The translations under genes and the position numbers were made by a program. A stretch of 64,000 bases of DNA from Epiperipatus broadwayi (Eukaryota; Onychophora; Udeonychophora; Euonychophora; Peripatidae). Positions 36,861 to 49,669 of the stretch are shown one piece after another (the first letter of the stretch is position 1; each line of letters begins with the position of its first letter). Under the pieces are notes generated by a model that was not told the origin of the DNA, made no database searches, and saw only the letters and a list, made by a program, of their open reading frames with translations. Where the stretch lies: positions 2,995,351-3,059,350 of the forward strand of contig JAQFVV010000021.1 in the NCBI GenBank assembly GCA_028023455.1, read 5' to 3'.

Positions 36861-37285
36861 TGAAGATTCTCATCAATTAATGTTAAAACATTTTTGGGTT
36901 GTATTTTTATTAATATTCATATTTTCGATTATCGGAATTTTTTTTACTTTTTATATATTTATGTAAAGTTGTGACTAGTTATTAAGCACATAGGAAGTAT
37001 GTAAATACTTTAGAGAAAGGCTTTAGTCATTATCATATATGCTTCCAATGTTTATAATAGTCAATATGTTTTTTTGACTACAGAGCAACCTCTCAAACCT
37101 TGACACAAAATAGGGACTTTAAAAGATAAGAATGGTTGTCTTATCATTAACCTAAATTCCCATTTTTTTAAATTTTATTATATAAGAAAAAGTATGCCAA
37201 AATCCACCCACATCCACAGTCAAGTTCTTTCTAGCCTTTATCAGATGCTTTAAACCACAGATAATATCAAATCTTGCATACTATT

Positions 37286-37353
<68 letters not shown>

Positions 37354-38145
37354 TGCTTTTGTTAGAAAGTGTCTTTATCATTATATTTATTTTAAAGTGT
37401 CAAAGTTTTGAAATAAATAATACATTATTTATAGATTAAATTTATCTAATTTAGCATGGTTTAGTGCAAGAGTAGAGTCAAAGACTTTGTAACTCAAAAT
37501 TCATTGATTGTGACTCTGTTACTCCATGCTAAAACTTCTTATTTAACTCCTGAGCAGTGATGAATTCAATTATTTAATATTTATTTATTTAAAAATTTCC
37601 ACATACATCTGTAATTATACAAGTAAATGTATTTGACTTCTTTTTTCCTCTCTCTATACCTTCCTTCCTCTTTCTCTCTTCTCTCTCAGTCCCTCTTCCT
37701 GACTCCCTCTTTCTCATATGTGCACACATAAAGCATGGCTTCTTTTAGGTTTGATAAGCATTATAGTCATCAACTTTTTCACTTTTGAGATCATTTTAAA
37801 TGAAGTCTGTATATAATTATTCATAGCAGTAATATCATGAGCATAAAAATAATGAAACCACTATAATAAGAAGTGCATGTTACTGAGTGGCACTGATCAT
37901 GTGATGGACTTTAGAGCTCAAGATTCTTAGTTCACTTCTCAATTTTCTCACCTCTGATACAGAACTTTTATGTCTATTTCTCAGAAATTAATGATTATAT
38001 TTTTCACTAAGAAATAGCTGATTGAGATGTGATTTAAATTATGAAATAAAATTTATGAATTTAATTTTTTTTCATTTAATATTTTTTTTATCACAAGTTA
38101 GTAAAACTATGAGTGGTGCTACCATAGATAAGAAAGAATTACACA
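36861..38145. other. Interval with microsatellite and polypyrimidine tract
   Basis: Contains a (GT)n(AT)n array at 37287-37352 and a C/T-rich tract at about 37639-37712. Nothing coding. Confidence 0.6.
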
Positions 38146-38149
38146 TAAT

Positions 38150-38480
38150 GTATATTATATAGAGAGCATACCAATAGCTCAAACAAGCTCTTGTTAATAA
38201 ATATGGTAAGAGAAAATATTTAAAATCTCTGTCTGGGATATTCTTATCTCAAGACCAATGGTTTCCCAGATTATGGCTCACCTCAATGAGGAGCTAGAAT
38301 ACTAGTGTCTGAATGTTCTAGCTCCTCACTGAGGTGAGCCATAAGCTTGAAAGCAATTGGTCTGGGGATAAGCAGTCTGGGATAAGAAAATTTCGGATAG
38401 AGATCATTAAATGTTTTCTCTTACTGCACTTATTAATAAGAGTTTGTTTGAGCTATTGATATGATCTCTATATTGCATTT
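38150..38480. repeat. Family B foldback repeat
   Basis: Two inverted family B arms of about 150 bp centred near 38308. Left arm has AATAGCTCAAACAAGCTCTT, then GGCTCACCTCAATGAGGAGC; right arm has CTCCTCACTGAGGTGAGCCA and the reverse of the left. The inner 40 bp pair almost perfectly. Confidence 0.85.
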
Positions 38481-38664
38481 TTGTAAATACAAGCTTTTTA
38501 TAAAGCAACTTCATGCTACATATGACTTGCTTTAATTGATAGTTATTATTTGCATTTTACTGTAACAAATATTTTAATATTTCTATAGCAAAAACTACAT
38601 ATGCAATATTATAAAGCAGGAACAAACATTTTTAAATTTACATGCATCCATCCATGAGAATCAG

Positions 38665-38941
38665 TTTGAAAAGCATAAGTTATGCTTACAGCGTATCTAT
38701 ATATAAGCCAAACTTTTCTCACCGTACTTAAATCAGGACTTAATAAATTCAAAATTTGCTGTGTATTTTCTAACTCTCTTTTGATATGGAATGAATAGGT
38801 TTTGTACAATTCAATTAGCAATTTATAACTCAGGTATACAATAGATTGAAACCCTGATTTTAGCATGGTGAGCAAAGGTGAGCTTATATATAAATAAACT
38901 CTAAGCATAAGCATACACTTATGCTTTATGCTTTTCAAAAC
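38665..38941. repeat. Family H foldback repeat
   Basis: Inverted arms of roughly 75-100 bp: GTTTGAAAAGCATAAGTTAT, TATATATAAGCCAAACTTTT, CTCACCGTACTTAAATCAGG on the left; CCTGATTTTAGCATGGTGAG, AGCTTATATATAAATAAACT, TTATGCTTTTCAAAAC on the right. The 109-codon minus-strand frame at 38609-38938 spans this palindrome and is therefore unlikely to be a gene. Confidence 0.7.
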
Positions 38942-39154
38942 AATGATTTATGGGTGAATACACATAAATTCATAAAGTGCATAACCAGAGGTTTTTTTGT
39001 TCCTTACAATATTTACATTTTAATATTTATTCATTTTTGATAACATATTGGCACTTTAAAAATAAGAGTTGTATAATGAGAGGATACTCTTATACTTTTA
39101 ACCATAGATATAATACAAGTAAGCCAAAATATGGATGATAGTTTTTAATAAATC

Positions 39155-39317
39155 CCCATGGAATGCTGTCCTGACCAATATCTTCAGACTAGTTTATAAC
39201 TTATGGATTTCATCAGTGAGAGTCTTGAATCTTGATACTGATGAAAACCGTAAGTTAAAAACTAATCTGAGAAAATTGAATCAGGCAGCAGTGGGTAGTG
39301 ATTTATTAAGCCTATAA
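39155..39317. repeat. Family C short foldback
   Basis: Arms with TTCAGACTAGTTTATAACTT, TTTCATCAGTGAGAG and their inverted counterparts (CTGATGAAAACCGTAAGTTA, AAAACTAATCTGAGA) centred near 39228. The 60-codon open frame here is incidental. Confidence 0.65.
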
Positions 39318-39560
39318 ACATCACATGATCACCACTTCTTATGCTTGCTCTTAACTGTTATTAAAACAGGCAATACTCTCTATACATATTTTCACTCAGT
39401 GCAAGCCAGAATAATCAATGGATGCCATAAAGCTTGTGCATAAAATCCCCATCTAGTGCCTACTCATCCAATATTCCCAGAGTAGTTTCTGGCTTGTGGC
39501 CTTCATCAGTGAGCAGCTTTGATTATGAGAGCACTGCACCTGGATCTTAGCATTGTCAGC
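39318..39560 (+). repeat. Family C repeat
   Basis: Plus-strand copy matching 10250-10500 in reverse. Boxes: CACATGATCACCACTTCTTA, AATCAATGGATGCCATAAAG, AATCCCCATCTAGTGCCTAC, AGTTTCTGGCTTGTGGCC, TTCATCAGTGAGCAGC. Confidence 0.8.
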
Positions 39561-40320
39561 TTATGTCTTTTAGTTTGTAAACCCTACATTAAGTGGCATA
39601 GCTCTGATAAAAGAAAAAGAGTATACTGCTCAAACAGCAATGTGTAAATTTGGAGTCATATCATAAAGAGAATCATGTAATATTTTATTGGTTTTATAAT
39701 AAAAGGGTAAGGGTACTGTTGAATTATTATTAATATGATAAAATTATCAATCATCAAAGGTTAAAAACACAAATGCACAATGTTAATAATATTGCAAGTT
39801 GTAAATGCATTCATACATCAATACGTGATTGTCATCTTTGGATTATCTTATTTGCCTTGTATCTTTATAAATAAATATGTAAATTATTGCAGCATTAACA
39901 ATTAATGTAAATATTGGATGACACATTTTCAAATTGCTAATTATATCAATGTACTATTCTATATTAATAGATTTGCTTTACAGGCATTAAATGAATCAGT
40001 TTTGATTTGTTTGTCTGGTTCTTATAAAGATAGCCAATCTCACACATGATATCAATGGGAGGGAGGGGGGCATTCATGCTCAAATATCAATGCAGCTTAT
40101 TAGAAAATGGATTAATTTTATCTTACAAAACAAATCTGTCTATAGAGGATAATTCATCAATCCGAAAATGTATACTTTATATATAGAAATATTAACATCC
40201 ATATAAATATATTTGACCAATAAAATGTCACCTGACTCCATCGCATAACATTAGCTTTAAATTGATAAAAAATCAAGTCAGATGACCTAATTATAATAAA
40301 GCTCCTATTTACAAATGTTA
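39561..40320. other. Interval with no recognised gene
   Basis: 39590-39700 has weak similarity to the family C flank at 25040-25140. The remainder is unrecognised. Confidence 0.45.
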
Positions 40321-40450
40321 TATATAGAGTAAGTTAAAAACAAACTCTTATGAAGCTTCAAAAATACCCTCAACCTCAGACCGCGGTTTCTGCCTCTAGC
40401 GTCATCAGTGAGGTGCTATTAGCTTACGTACTATCGTTATAGCGCCATTA
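40321..40450 (+). repeat. Family B/C-like fragment
   Basis: Contains AACAAACTCTTATGAAGC and CGTCATCAGTGAGGTGCTAT, the shared box of families B, C and D, with otherwise different sequence. Confidence 0.45.
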
Positions 40451-40845
40451 TTCTGCTATAAGTATGTTTGCATATATGTGCGTATGTAGATAAAACTTAC
40501 TTTTATATATGCATACAGCATTTATATTTTAATGTATTTTATTGTTTTTCAATTTATTAGAAAAAACATTAACATAATTTATTAATTAAAACATTGTAAC
40601 ATTTTGCTTTAATGAGCTGTTTTTTTTTTTTTTTTTTGAGCCACGAAATCAATTGAGTAAAAGAAAATGGTGAAGTTATTAATGAACATTTTTAAAAATA
40701 TACCTATGTTAAGTTTTAAATAAAAGTTACAGATCTCATTTTTCAATGTTTCTATGGCAACATGATTATTGTATGATCTATAATTAAAATTTTCATAAAT
40801 TGAAATTGTTTAATAAACTTAAATGAAAATATATAACTTAATACA
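40451..40845. other. Interval with no recognised feature
   Basis: Includes a T18-type run at about 40619-40637. Confidence 0.5.
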
Positions 40846-40849
40846 CTGT

Positions 40850-41675
40850 ACAGGTTTGATCACACCTGCACATATAATGTAATATATAAGGGATTTGAAC
40901 TCAGACTTTCACACTATCCTCAACTCTCCATGCCATCTCATATTGCTGATCCACCTAATAACACATATGTTGAACAGATAAATAATCACCAATATATTTA
41001 TTTCCTGCTAAACAGGCACTCATCAGTTGGTCCAGATTACCATCTCCACACTTATATACAATCAGGGCTCAGTGAGATTAAGATATCCAATCTTCATACT
41101 TTAATGGACAGGCTTCAAACCACTCCAACCCACAATTCTTCAGCCATTTATTTCATTGAAAATCAGATGATTGAACATTCAAAGTCCATGTAAACTCCAA
41201 CCCACAACTCTTCAGCCATCCATTTTATAGAGAATCTGATGATGGAACATTCAAAGCCCAGGACACTTACGTGAGTTTTGAATGTTCCATCATCAGATTT
41301 TCAATGAAATGGATGGTTGAAGAGTTGTGAGTTGGAGTGGTTTGAAGTTTATGAGGGCTTTGAATGTTCCATCATCAGATTCTCAATGAAATGGATGGCT
41401 GAAGATGTGTGGGTTGGAGTAGTTTGAAGCCTATCCATTAAAATATGAAGATTAGCTATCTTAATCAAGCTGAGTAATGATTTATATATATATATATGAA
41501 GATGGTAATCTGGACCAACTGATAAGTGCTGTTTTAGCATGAAATTCATATATTGCTGATTATTTATCTTTTCAACATGTGTGTGATCAGGTGGTTTAAT
41601 AATAGAGATGGCATGGAGAGTTGAGGATCATGTGAAAGTCTGAGTTTGAATCCCTTATATATTAAATAAAAATAA
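40850..41675. repeat. Large family A foldback (~825 bp)
   Basis: Two inverted family A copies of roughly 400 bp each, meeting near 41265. Both outer ends are present (GGGATTTGAACTCAGACTTT at left; AAGTCTGAGTTTGAATCCCT at right). The segment CCATTTTATAGAGAATCTGA and its relatives occur twice in each half, so a ~75-bp piece is locally duplicated as well. Open frames at 40930-41193 and 41349-41549 are mirror shadows of the two arms. Confidence 0.88.
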
Positions 41676-42104
41676 TGAATTGTACTCATATAAACTTTCT
41701 AAAATACTAATATTATAGACTTATACATTTTTGTATATGTTATCAAAAGCCTATTTACAATTTGTTTACTTTTTTAATATTTTAAAAAGGTTTCTTAGAT
41801 AATATTTGGTTATTTTTTCAATGATGATATATAAATTGTTTTTATATATTGGATTATTTCTATCATCTAATATTAGCACAGTTGAAAGTAATTGGACAAT
41901 TTAAATAAAGTTTACTTTTTCTAAAGACATTCAATAATTAATATTACATGATGGAAATAGTCCATTCATTATATAAATATAACTAATACCATCATCACAA
42001 ATCTTAAATTATTAATACAAATGGAAAGATAATAGATAATATTATTTATAGAATATTAACTTAATATTAAATGCACCTGTGCTTAGGTATTTGAAAATAA
42101 AGAT
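41676..42104 (+). repeat. Repeat G copy in otherwise unrecognised sequence
   Basis: 41880-42010 contains AAATAAAGTTTACTTTTTC, ATGATGGAAATAGTCCATTC and ATACCATCATCACAAATCTT. Related copies flank the Penelope remnant at 52320-52540 (minus) and 53270-53420 (plus). Confidence 0.6.
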
Positions 42105-42505
42105 TTTTAATTGATGTGTTTTAAGAGTTTTAATTATGGATCTGAAATTTGGACACTTAATAGTAGCCTAGTACAATGATTTTAGCACACTTAAAAAAGT
42201 ATGGAAAGATGTATGTTAAGAGTAACAAGAAGAGATTGAAAATGAATTGCATGAGTGAGAGAACAAATCATTAAAAGAATTAAAATAGTAAAGTGAAGTT
42301 GGACTGAACACATTCCCAGAAGAAATGATAATATATAGACAATTGAATTCTTTAACTAAGGCCCAAATGATTATACCAGAAAGAAATCACATGTGAAATG
42401 GAAGAATGAAATGAAGTTTGTCACTCTAATGTGAAAAAAAGTAATTATAGATTGGAGAGATTGTATTAAACTTGAAGAAATCTTCATTCTGCAATGAATC
42501 GTTAG
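42105..42505 (+). pseudogene. LINE 3'-end fragment
   Basis: Matches the last ~400 bp of the RTE-like LINE at 1900-2300 and 55790-56165: TTATGGATCTGAAATTTGGA, GAAAGATGTATGTTAAGAGT, ATCACATGTGAAATGGAAGA, CTTCATTCTGCAATGAATC. A 5'-truncated insertion, typical of LINEs; it encodes only a decayed RT tail. Confidence 0.8.
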
Positions 42506-42756
42506 TGTTGAAAATAATTCATAAACTTTGAAATAAAAACAATATTTATTGTTCTTGGTTTTTTTTTTAATGATTCATTTATAGTTACATAAGCAGTATA
42601 TATTGAAAAAAGCTTCACACTATTTTTTTCTATGTAAAAATTTTGGTTCATATAAAGCACACATTATAGAACAATAAAAAGAAAAAATATTGTATTTCAA
42701 TTATATTGGTTATTACAAAGAGTTTACAACCTTCTATCTAAAAAAACATTAGATAA

Positions 42757-42924
<168 letters not shown>

Positions 42925-43315
42925 ACAAAGTGATTTTTATGATGACTTCTTATTTTATATGCACAAAAAGTATATTTTAATAACTTATTGTTTTTTCATA
43001 TATCATTTTATAATGTTTGTTTTTTGTTTATTAGATAGAAGAATGTAAATCTTTGAGAATGCTCTTTATAACCAATTTTTGTCTATCAAAAATTCAGAAA
43101 TTGCTGACAAACTTATAAAAAATCATTATACAATGCCAGAAAAGAAAAGTGGAAAAATGCCATGAAGAAACAAAACTTGACAAAATTTAATCACAAGACC
43201 TAGACATTTTTTCTGACTCATATGCTATTACTAACAGTTAAGTTTGAATTTTTCTAATGACATTTAACAATTAATATTACATCGTAGAAGATCCAACATG
43301 TAATGTTGTTTAATT

Positions 43316-43364
<49 letters not shown>

Positions 43365-46010
43365 CAGTCAGTGTGTGTGTGTGTGTGTGTGTTTATCATA
43401 CATATAACACAGAAATATGGATTTCATAATAGTACATTTCCAAACTTATTTTAATCAGCAACTACTACTGCAAAAGATATATTCTTTGTAAATTATTTTA
43501 GATAACATATGGACAACAATTTAAAATGCTGTGCCTTGCAAAACTTGTCCTTTTCTTTTCTGGATGCAGGTTTTTTTAAATAGGGAACTTGATAGCTAGG
43601 AAGTACTTTTATTCTTAGACTTTTAAGTAAAACTTTTACCTTTTAATACAGACCGTATCATGATGTTAGCAATCTATATAAGAATAATCAAATACCAGTT
43701 TGTAAATTCAAATGAATTACCCATCTATCAAAACAAAATACCATATGGAAAAATCAAGAAATGTTACTGGAATTGCCTTGCTTGCACAACTATCGAGATA
43801 TATCGCTAAATTTTTTTAAATCAAAAAATTCCCATATATATTATTCTGATATTTAATTCCAAAAAATTATAAAGCTATCAGAATAATTGAAAATGCTGTG
43901 ACTTCAAAGAGTATTAGACATGCCCTGATGAGTTTGATGAGACTTGCTTGTTGTTGATGGAGTTCTGTGATTACATCCTAAAAAAATTTAATTTGATTAA
44001 AAGCCAATTCTTTGTGAAATTTATTAAGATTCATAATTATTGTTTTACAATAATTATATAATAATAATTAAAAATTAAAATTATACATGATTACATATTT
44101 ATTTGATATGTATATGTTTTACTTTTAAAAATACAAGATAATAAGTTCTAGCATAACTTTAACAATGTAAATTGTGGAGTTCTGGTAAGCAATCTCTTTT
44201 AAATTGATCACTAATTCATTATCACTGATTGTGTAAAAAATGATAATATTTTTATAGATTTATCAGATGGTGATATTTATTCATTTACATTTAAACACAA
44301 ATATCAATAGAAATAGATTTTATTGATTTTAAAAAGTTATTCTGATCTTCTCAATCATTGAATAATGAAACATGCTTTGTTTTTATTACAATCTTATTTT
44401 TTCAAGATTTGTAAAATTCAGATATGTATTTTGTTAATTTTTTTTCATTAGTAAATGTAAATTTCTATCAAAAATGAACTCCAATTTATTCTATTCTTAT
44501 ATAGAATAATGGTTTAATATTTAAATAAATGGTAAAAGCTTACAAAACTATCACTGGGTTGAACAATAAAATCTATCACAGCACATAAAGGTTAATAAAT
44601 TTTTCTTTAAATAAATGCAAACATGATCTTAATAATCACCTGATTTATTTCTCAGAAAGACATATGACATTTAAGCAACCTGGTGTAAGTTGAGCATTTA
44701 AAATTTCCATTCAATTAGATTTTTATCATTATAATATCTTCATCATTTTCTGTACTCAAACTGCTTCTGAACACAAATTCTCAAGCAATAAACCATTTCA
44801 TTACTCATTTATTTTTTTTACAAAAAATCTTGGTCAGCTTTAATGATTATCATTACTAATAATATCCAGTTGTAAATGGATGTAGTCATTCTAATTACAG
44901 AAAAAAAGCATAAAGAAAAATAATAAATAAAAAATGGAGTTTAAATTGTTGTGCATGTCTCTACAGGAATGTGCACTTCCATTGTTAACAATTAGTAAGA
45001 AAAAGAACTGATAGTATAAATCACTCATGATGCTGTACTATATAATATCTTGGATAACTGAAGACAGTAAAGTAAACAAAGAAAATGAAGAACCCTATGG
45101 GCAAGAATATCTATATTTTATTATTTAGCTAGAAAAAAAAATTATTAGTTTTACATTTAATCTCTTGTAGGATACATGTTTCTGTCAGTCAAACTTGTCA
45201 TCAGCTGCTCTAGAAAAACATTTAAAATCATAATCAAGTGTAGCCATTTAATGTAAGTACATTCCCAATGCTGAATTTAATATTAGATTTTGTATGATGA
45301 TCGTACCAATAATTTAACTAGAGCCTCCTTTGTATTGGTTAATGTTAAGTGACAAGACAGAGCTTAAAATTCAACTCATTTTAAAATAATTTGTTTTTAA
45401 ATAAATATTTTAAATATTAATTATGACATCAGGTTGATTGTCAACCATGTGTTCTGCACTTTTTGAAAAACTACAATATCTTTCTTAATAGTGTCTTTCT
45501 TTTGAATTCTGACTTCTGCCACATTTTCCCAATAAAAGCAATCAACATTACACCTTTTCCAAAAAAAATCCCACTTATATTCTAAAGATAAATTCATCAT
45601 TAGAATATTAATGGGATTTTTGTTCTCTGTGATAGTTTTGATCAAATTCCTCATAAAATATTTTTTAATAAAGTATATTGCTTTTCATTTACTCATATGT
45701 CCCATCCTAAGAAAGTTGTAAATTGTAGTAGATTCAATATCTTATCCAGAAAGTGAAAAACATAGTGATTACTCTTGTGATCTTGACCTCACACTTGTAG
45801 TACCTTATGAAGCATCCTTAAGTCAGTTTCTTTTAATATCCTTATGCTATATTGATAAAGGATCCATGTTCCATTTCCATGCAATAAGTGGCCAATAAAA
45901 TAATTATATCTGCAACTAAATTATGAAAATAATATCATTATGATAAAATAGCCAAACTCTTTTCTAACATCTATGGTCACCTTTCTACCATAAAAGCTAC
46001 AAAAATATTT
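42925..46010. other. Interval with AT/GT array, no recognised gene
   Basis: Contains (AT)n at 43319-43361 and (GT)n at 43371-43392. A 77-codon minus-strand frame at 45421-45654 (with WDFFWKRCNVDCFYWENVAE) has protein-like composition, but I recognise no family and see no flanking exon structure; it is left unannotated. The rest is A/T-rich and featureless. Confidence 0.45.
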
Positions 46011-46015
46011 AAATT

Positions 46016-46194
46016 AAGTAATATTTACTGAGGCTATAACCTCGATAATATGCGTATAAAATGCGATAGTAGGGACCTCTACAGGTGTTTTAGCCTTCCA
46101 TAACATAAGCTTGTGGTTAAAACACCTGTAGAGGTCCCTACTATCGCATTTTATATGCATATTATCGAGGTTATAGCCTCAGTAAATATTACTT
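46016..46194. repeat. Near-perfect hairpin, 77-bp arms, 25-nt spacer
   Basis: Left arm 46016-46092 (starts AAGTAATATTTACTGAGG, includes AATGCGATAGTAGGGACCTC), right arm 46118-46194. I find one mismatch in 77 positions. The 15-bp sequence ACAAAAATATTTAAA flanks it on both sides (45999-46013 and 46230-46244), which could be a target duplication but is low in complexity. Either a MITE or a long hairpin RNA source. Confidence 0.9.
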
Positions 46195-46439
46195 ACTGTA
46201 ATCAATGTGCGTTTAATAAATTTATAATTACAAAAATATTTAAAATTAATTAACAATTTATAACTGATGATTATACAAATGAAAAGTTGCTAAAGGTAAG
46301 GAAACCAACTCATATGTCACGTGACCTCATTCACAATCGATTGATAAAAAAATAAATTTTTGAATATTAATAAGTAATCTAAAGACTCCATAAGTTACTT
46401 TCAAAATGTTAAAAATAATCTGAAGATTACCAGTAGAAG

Positions 46440-46560
46440 TGGAAATGAGCATACTCTTAATAGAGTATTAGACTCTGGAATGTTAAATCACTGGGTCGAT
46501 TCCAGTACCCAAATTTGTTGCAAGTTTTTGAGCAGTAATGCTATTTTATTACTTTTTTTT
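46440..46560 (+). repeat. tRNA-like SINE S1 copy
   Basis: TAATAGAGTATTAGACTCTG, GAATG, then a good B box (GGGTCGATTCCAG), then a tail with AGCAGTAATGCTATTTTATT. Matches the monomers of the tandem array at 57934-58480 and shows the best-kept B box of the family. Confidence 0.7.
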
Positions 46561-46679
46561 ATTATTATTTGTTAAAGTTAAAAACTCCATCATCGAGCCT
46601 ATGTAATATTTGTTATGTCTACTTCTCTCTGAAATATTAAAAACAAAATTGGAACTAATATGTCTTAGCCTACATACCT

Positions 46680-46795
46680 ATCAGTGATATGAGATAGAGT
46701 GGTGAGTGATGGATTGTGTGAAAGTCTGTGCTCATATACCCTATATATTACATATATTGATCTAGGTATATAATAAGCCTGTATTTCAGTTATAT
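46680..46795 (-). repeat. Family A terminal fragment
   Basis: Minus-orientation outer end: ATGAGATAGAGTGGTGAGTG, TGTGAAAGTCTGTGCTCATA, ATATTACATATATTGATC. Confidence 0.7.
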
Positions 46796-46924
46796 TTATT
46801 CTTTGTAAAGTAAAAGCTATCATTTTGTATTATAAATTATTTATGATAATAATAATTATCATTATATTCAATTTTATTAGTAGTATAGTCAAAATAAGAG
46901 TCATAGATCACATGGCCCTATACT

Positions 46925-47310
46925 CTTAAGCTTATAAGTTATAAACAATGAGGATTGCCAATTCCTCAACAAGCTTTGTGATAAATGCTTAGCTAGAGAA
47001 AGCATTTAAAATATCTCTGTCAGGACCCCTCCCCCCCAAAAAAAAACCTCTGACCATGTTTTTGTGCTTTGGCACTCCTCAGAGTGGTACTAGGGTAGGT
47101 TCAGACAGAGGGGTAGGTTCAGACAGACCTTGTGTTTGAACTTGCCTTAGCACCTCTCTCAGGAGTGCCAAAGCATGAAACCATAGTCAGACAGGGTTTT
47201 TTTTTGGGGGGGCAGGGGTCCTGAGAGAGATATTTTAAATGCTTTCTCTAGCTAAGCATTTATCACAAAGCTTGTTGAGGAATTGGCGATCATCATTGTT
47301 TATTAGTAGT
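46925..47310. repeat. Family D foldback repeat
   Basis: Inverted arms of about 150 bp around a centre near 47110. Left: CAATGAGGATTGCCAATTCC, AAAGCATTTAAAATATCTCT, GTCAGGACCCC; right: GGGGTCCTGAGAGAGATATT and GGAATTGGCGATCATCATTG. The centre has a ~25-bp tandem of AGGGTAGGTTCAGACAGA. A G/C-homopolymer stretch sits in each arm. Confidence 0.85.
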
Positions 47311-48594
47311 ACCTTTTTTTAAAAAAAATTACTTCAAATTCCCTAACTTTAGGCAAGTAAGTGGCTAAATAATTGACTACTATGATCAAATACTGTGTCA
47401 TAGATAGAATGTGAAATTTGATAGTTACATCATAAATTTTATCTTCATTTCAGAGTACTCTTGAATAATGGTGGTGACCATCTTTCATAGTTTTCCTGCC
47501 AGGCTATGTATAGGTTTTTATACACAATTTGCAGTGAATATCTAATGCAAAGCTTTGTAATCATTGTTGCTTAATGATTTATTGCAACGAAAACTGGAAA
47601 ACTAATATACATAATGATGAAATATTATATAATTACCTGTTTACATTATTCTTTGCCAAAGAACTCTTTCAAGTTTTAAAACTTTCTTTTCAATAGGTCA
47701 CATAATTTTTAAAATTTTTATATTTTTTCACTCTTTAATATGCCAAGCCAAGAAAAATTCTGATTGGCATGAGGATAATGCATTCACTTATTCTCAGCAT
47801 TAGTACAAACTGTAAATTTGGAAAAATCTTAAGTCTGCTTGGTACTTTTAAAAATGTTTTAAGTTCTAACAAGGCTTATGATTTGTCCATAAAGTCAGTT
47901 GACAATTAAACCAGTTATTCATTGAATGTTGATTGGTAAATTAGTATTAATCTATGCTTGGCAAGAGAGCAAAATAATGACTGGAAATCTCTTAAGCTCT
48001 CAATACACAGCAGTTATCAACTCTAGTGACAGATGACTTCTTTGCTTTCTTTCACTGAAATGATGTGGGAGATGTCTTTTTTATCGTAGGCTATTTATAG
48101 TCAATTTACCTACTTCATCAAAACAAAAAACTATATAAGTTTTTTTAGCTTAAATTCAGTATCTCCATTAGCAATCATAACTCATTCTATTTAGTACAGA
48201 GCCATTTTTGTAAGCTTCAAATTTGTAAGCTTACAAGCTTACGATTGGGATTCGTGCTTTTAACTAGAAATGACCAATATCAAGAGCAAGGAGTTGATTA
48301 CTCAAATATTCAATAAGTTGTGTTTAAATAAAATAAATACAATGATTTACTGCATCTAATCTTTCTGTGATACTTTATCTCTTTGGTCTTTGATTTTCAT
48401 GTAAAAAAAAGTTTATTGTATCTAAGTTTATTTAAAATTTCTTTCATTACTATTGCATTGCTTCTATTAAATCTTTACAAGGAAGCAACGTTTTTTATTA
48501 TATACTTTTCACAATGTTTCATTTAATGCCTAACAATTTCAATTGACTACTAGTTCTTTTCAGATATTTCAAATGGCTGAAGCCTTAGAGATTC
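47311..48594. other. Interval with no recognised feature
   Basis: About 1.3 kb of A/T-rich sequence, no named repeat or coding motif. Confidence 0.5.
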
Positions 48595-48890
48595 AAAACT
48601 ATCATATATTAATATATAGGTTTAAACTCAGACTTTCACATGACCTTCAACTCTCCAAACCATCTCATATTGCTGACTCACCTGATCACACACATGTTGA
48701 GATAAATAATCACAAATATACACATTTTATGCTAAACCAGCAATCATTAGTTGGTCCGGATTACTATCTCCACACATATATACAATCAGTGCTCAGCTTT
48801 ATATTAAGATAGCCAATCTTCATACCTTAATGGACAGACTTCAAACTACTCCAACCCACAATTCTTCATCCATCTATTTCATTGTGAAAA
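48595..48890 (+). repeat. Family A repeat
   Basis: Single-orientation copy: AAACTCAGACTTTCACATGA, CATCTCATATTGCTGACTCA, GTTGGTCCGGATTACTATCT, TACCTTAATGGACAGACTTC. The 89-codon frame over it is not a gene. Confidence 0.8.
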
Positions 48891-49527
48891 ATGTATTATG
48901 AGAAGTGCCGTTTTCTTGTGAAGCATATATCTATTAAATTCTTAGTTTAGAATTAATTGTTATATAATACTTTTAATTACTTAATCAATGCTTCCTGAAT
49001 GTATTCACACATTTAAAGAATTGAATGTTATTTTGTTAAATATAAAATACAGGTTTGTGTCTTTCTGTAAATTTTTTAATCTAAACTTTTGTATAATTTT
49101 ATCATTCAACATTTGTACTAGTATTGATTTCCATATGTTATTTTTTTAATCATTTGATCAATAGAACATATTTACACTATTTTTTTAATAACTGAACATT
49201 TGTAAAATATCAAATGCCATAAATCTGCATTGTTTTGCAAACTTCTTATCTATTTTTTGTTTTGTTCTATTTATTTTATTCTTGTTTTATTTTTTGTACA
49301 TTTTAATGATTGATTGCAGAAGTTAAAAGTTTATCAAATCATATAAAATTATTTTAGTTTTATTATGATTTATTGTATTTTTTGTGCACACTGTTGAAAT
49401 TTTATGTTTTAAAGATATTAAAAATATTTTAAAATTCAAATATAAATATCTGTAGAGACAGATGATCATTTCATGGTATAAAGGTATGTGTAGGTTTACA
49501 TATGGTACGCAAATAGTACATTGCTGT
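48891..49527. other. Interval with no recognised feature
   Basis: T-rich sequence with no named motif. Confidence 0.5.
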
Positions 49528-49543
49528 TACTCCTTCACTCTTT

Positions 49544-49653
49544 TTTTTTCATATGTCTTAGCATCGGCCTGGAGGCGAACCCACAACAACCGACTGCAAC
49601 CAACTGCTTGCTTGCAAAGTGGCTGCACTGACCTCTCGCTAACAATGCTTGAC
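49544..49653 (-). mobile_element. tRNA-derived SINE S2 with target-site duplication
   Basis: On the minus strand: an A-box region TTAGCGAGAGGTCAGTGCAG, TTTGCAAGCAAG, and a B box GGGTTCGCCTCCAGG, then GATGCTAAGACATATGA and an A-run. Flanked by a 16-bp direct repeat, TACT(C/T)CTTCACTCTTT, at 49528-49543 and 49654-49669 with one mismatch. Total element is only ~110 bp, little more than the tRNA-like head. The 73-codon frame at 49462-49683 is a shadow. Confidence 0.88.
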
Positions 49654-49669
49654 TACTTCTTCACTCTTT

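Noticed and set aside
38609-38938. 109-codon minus-strand frame
   Set aside because: It lies across the family H palindrome; the sequence is a repeat, with no protein motif.
40930-41549. Two frames with similar proteins on opposite strands
   Set aside because: They are the two arms of the same palindrome, not a gene pair.
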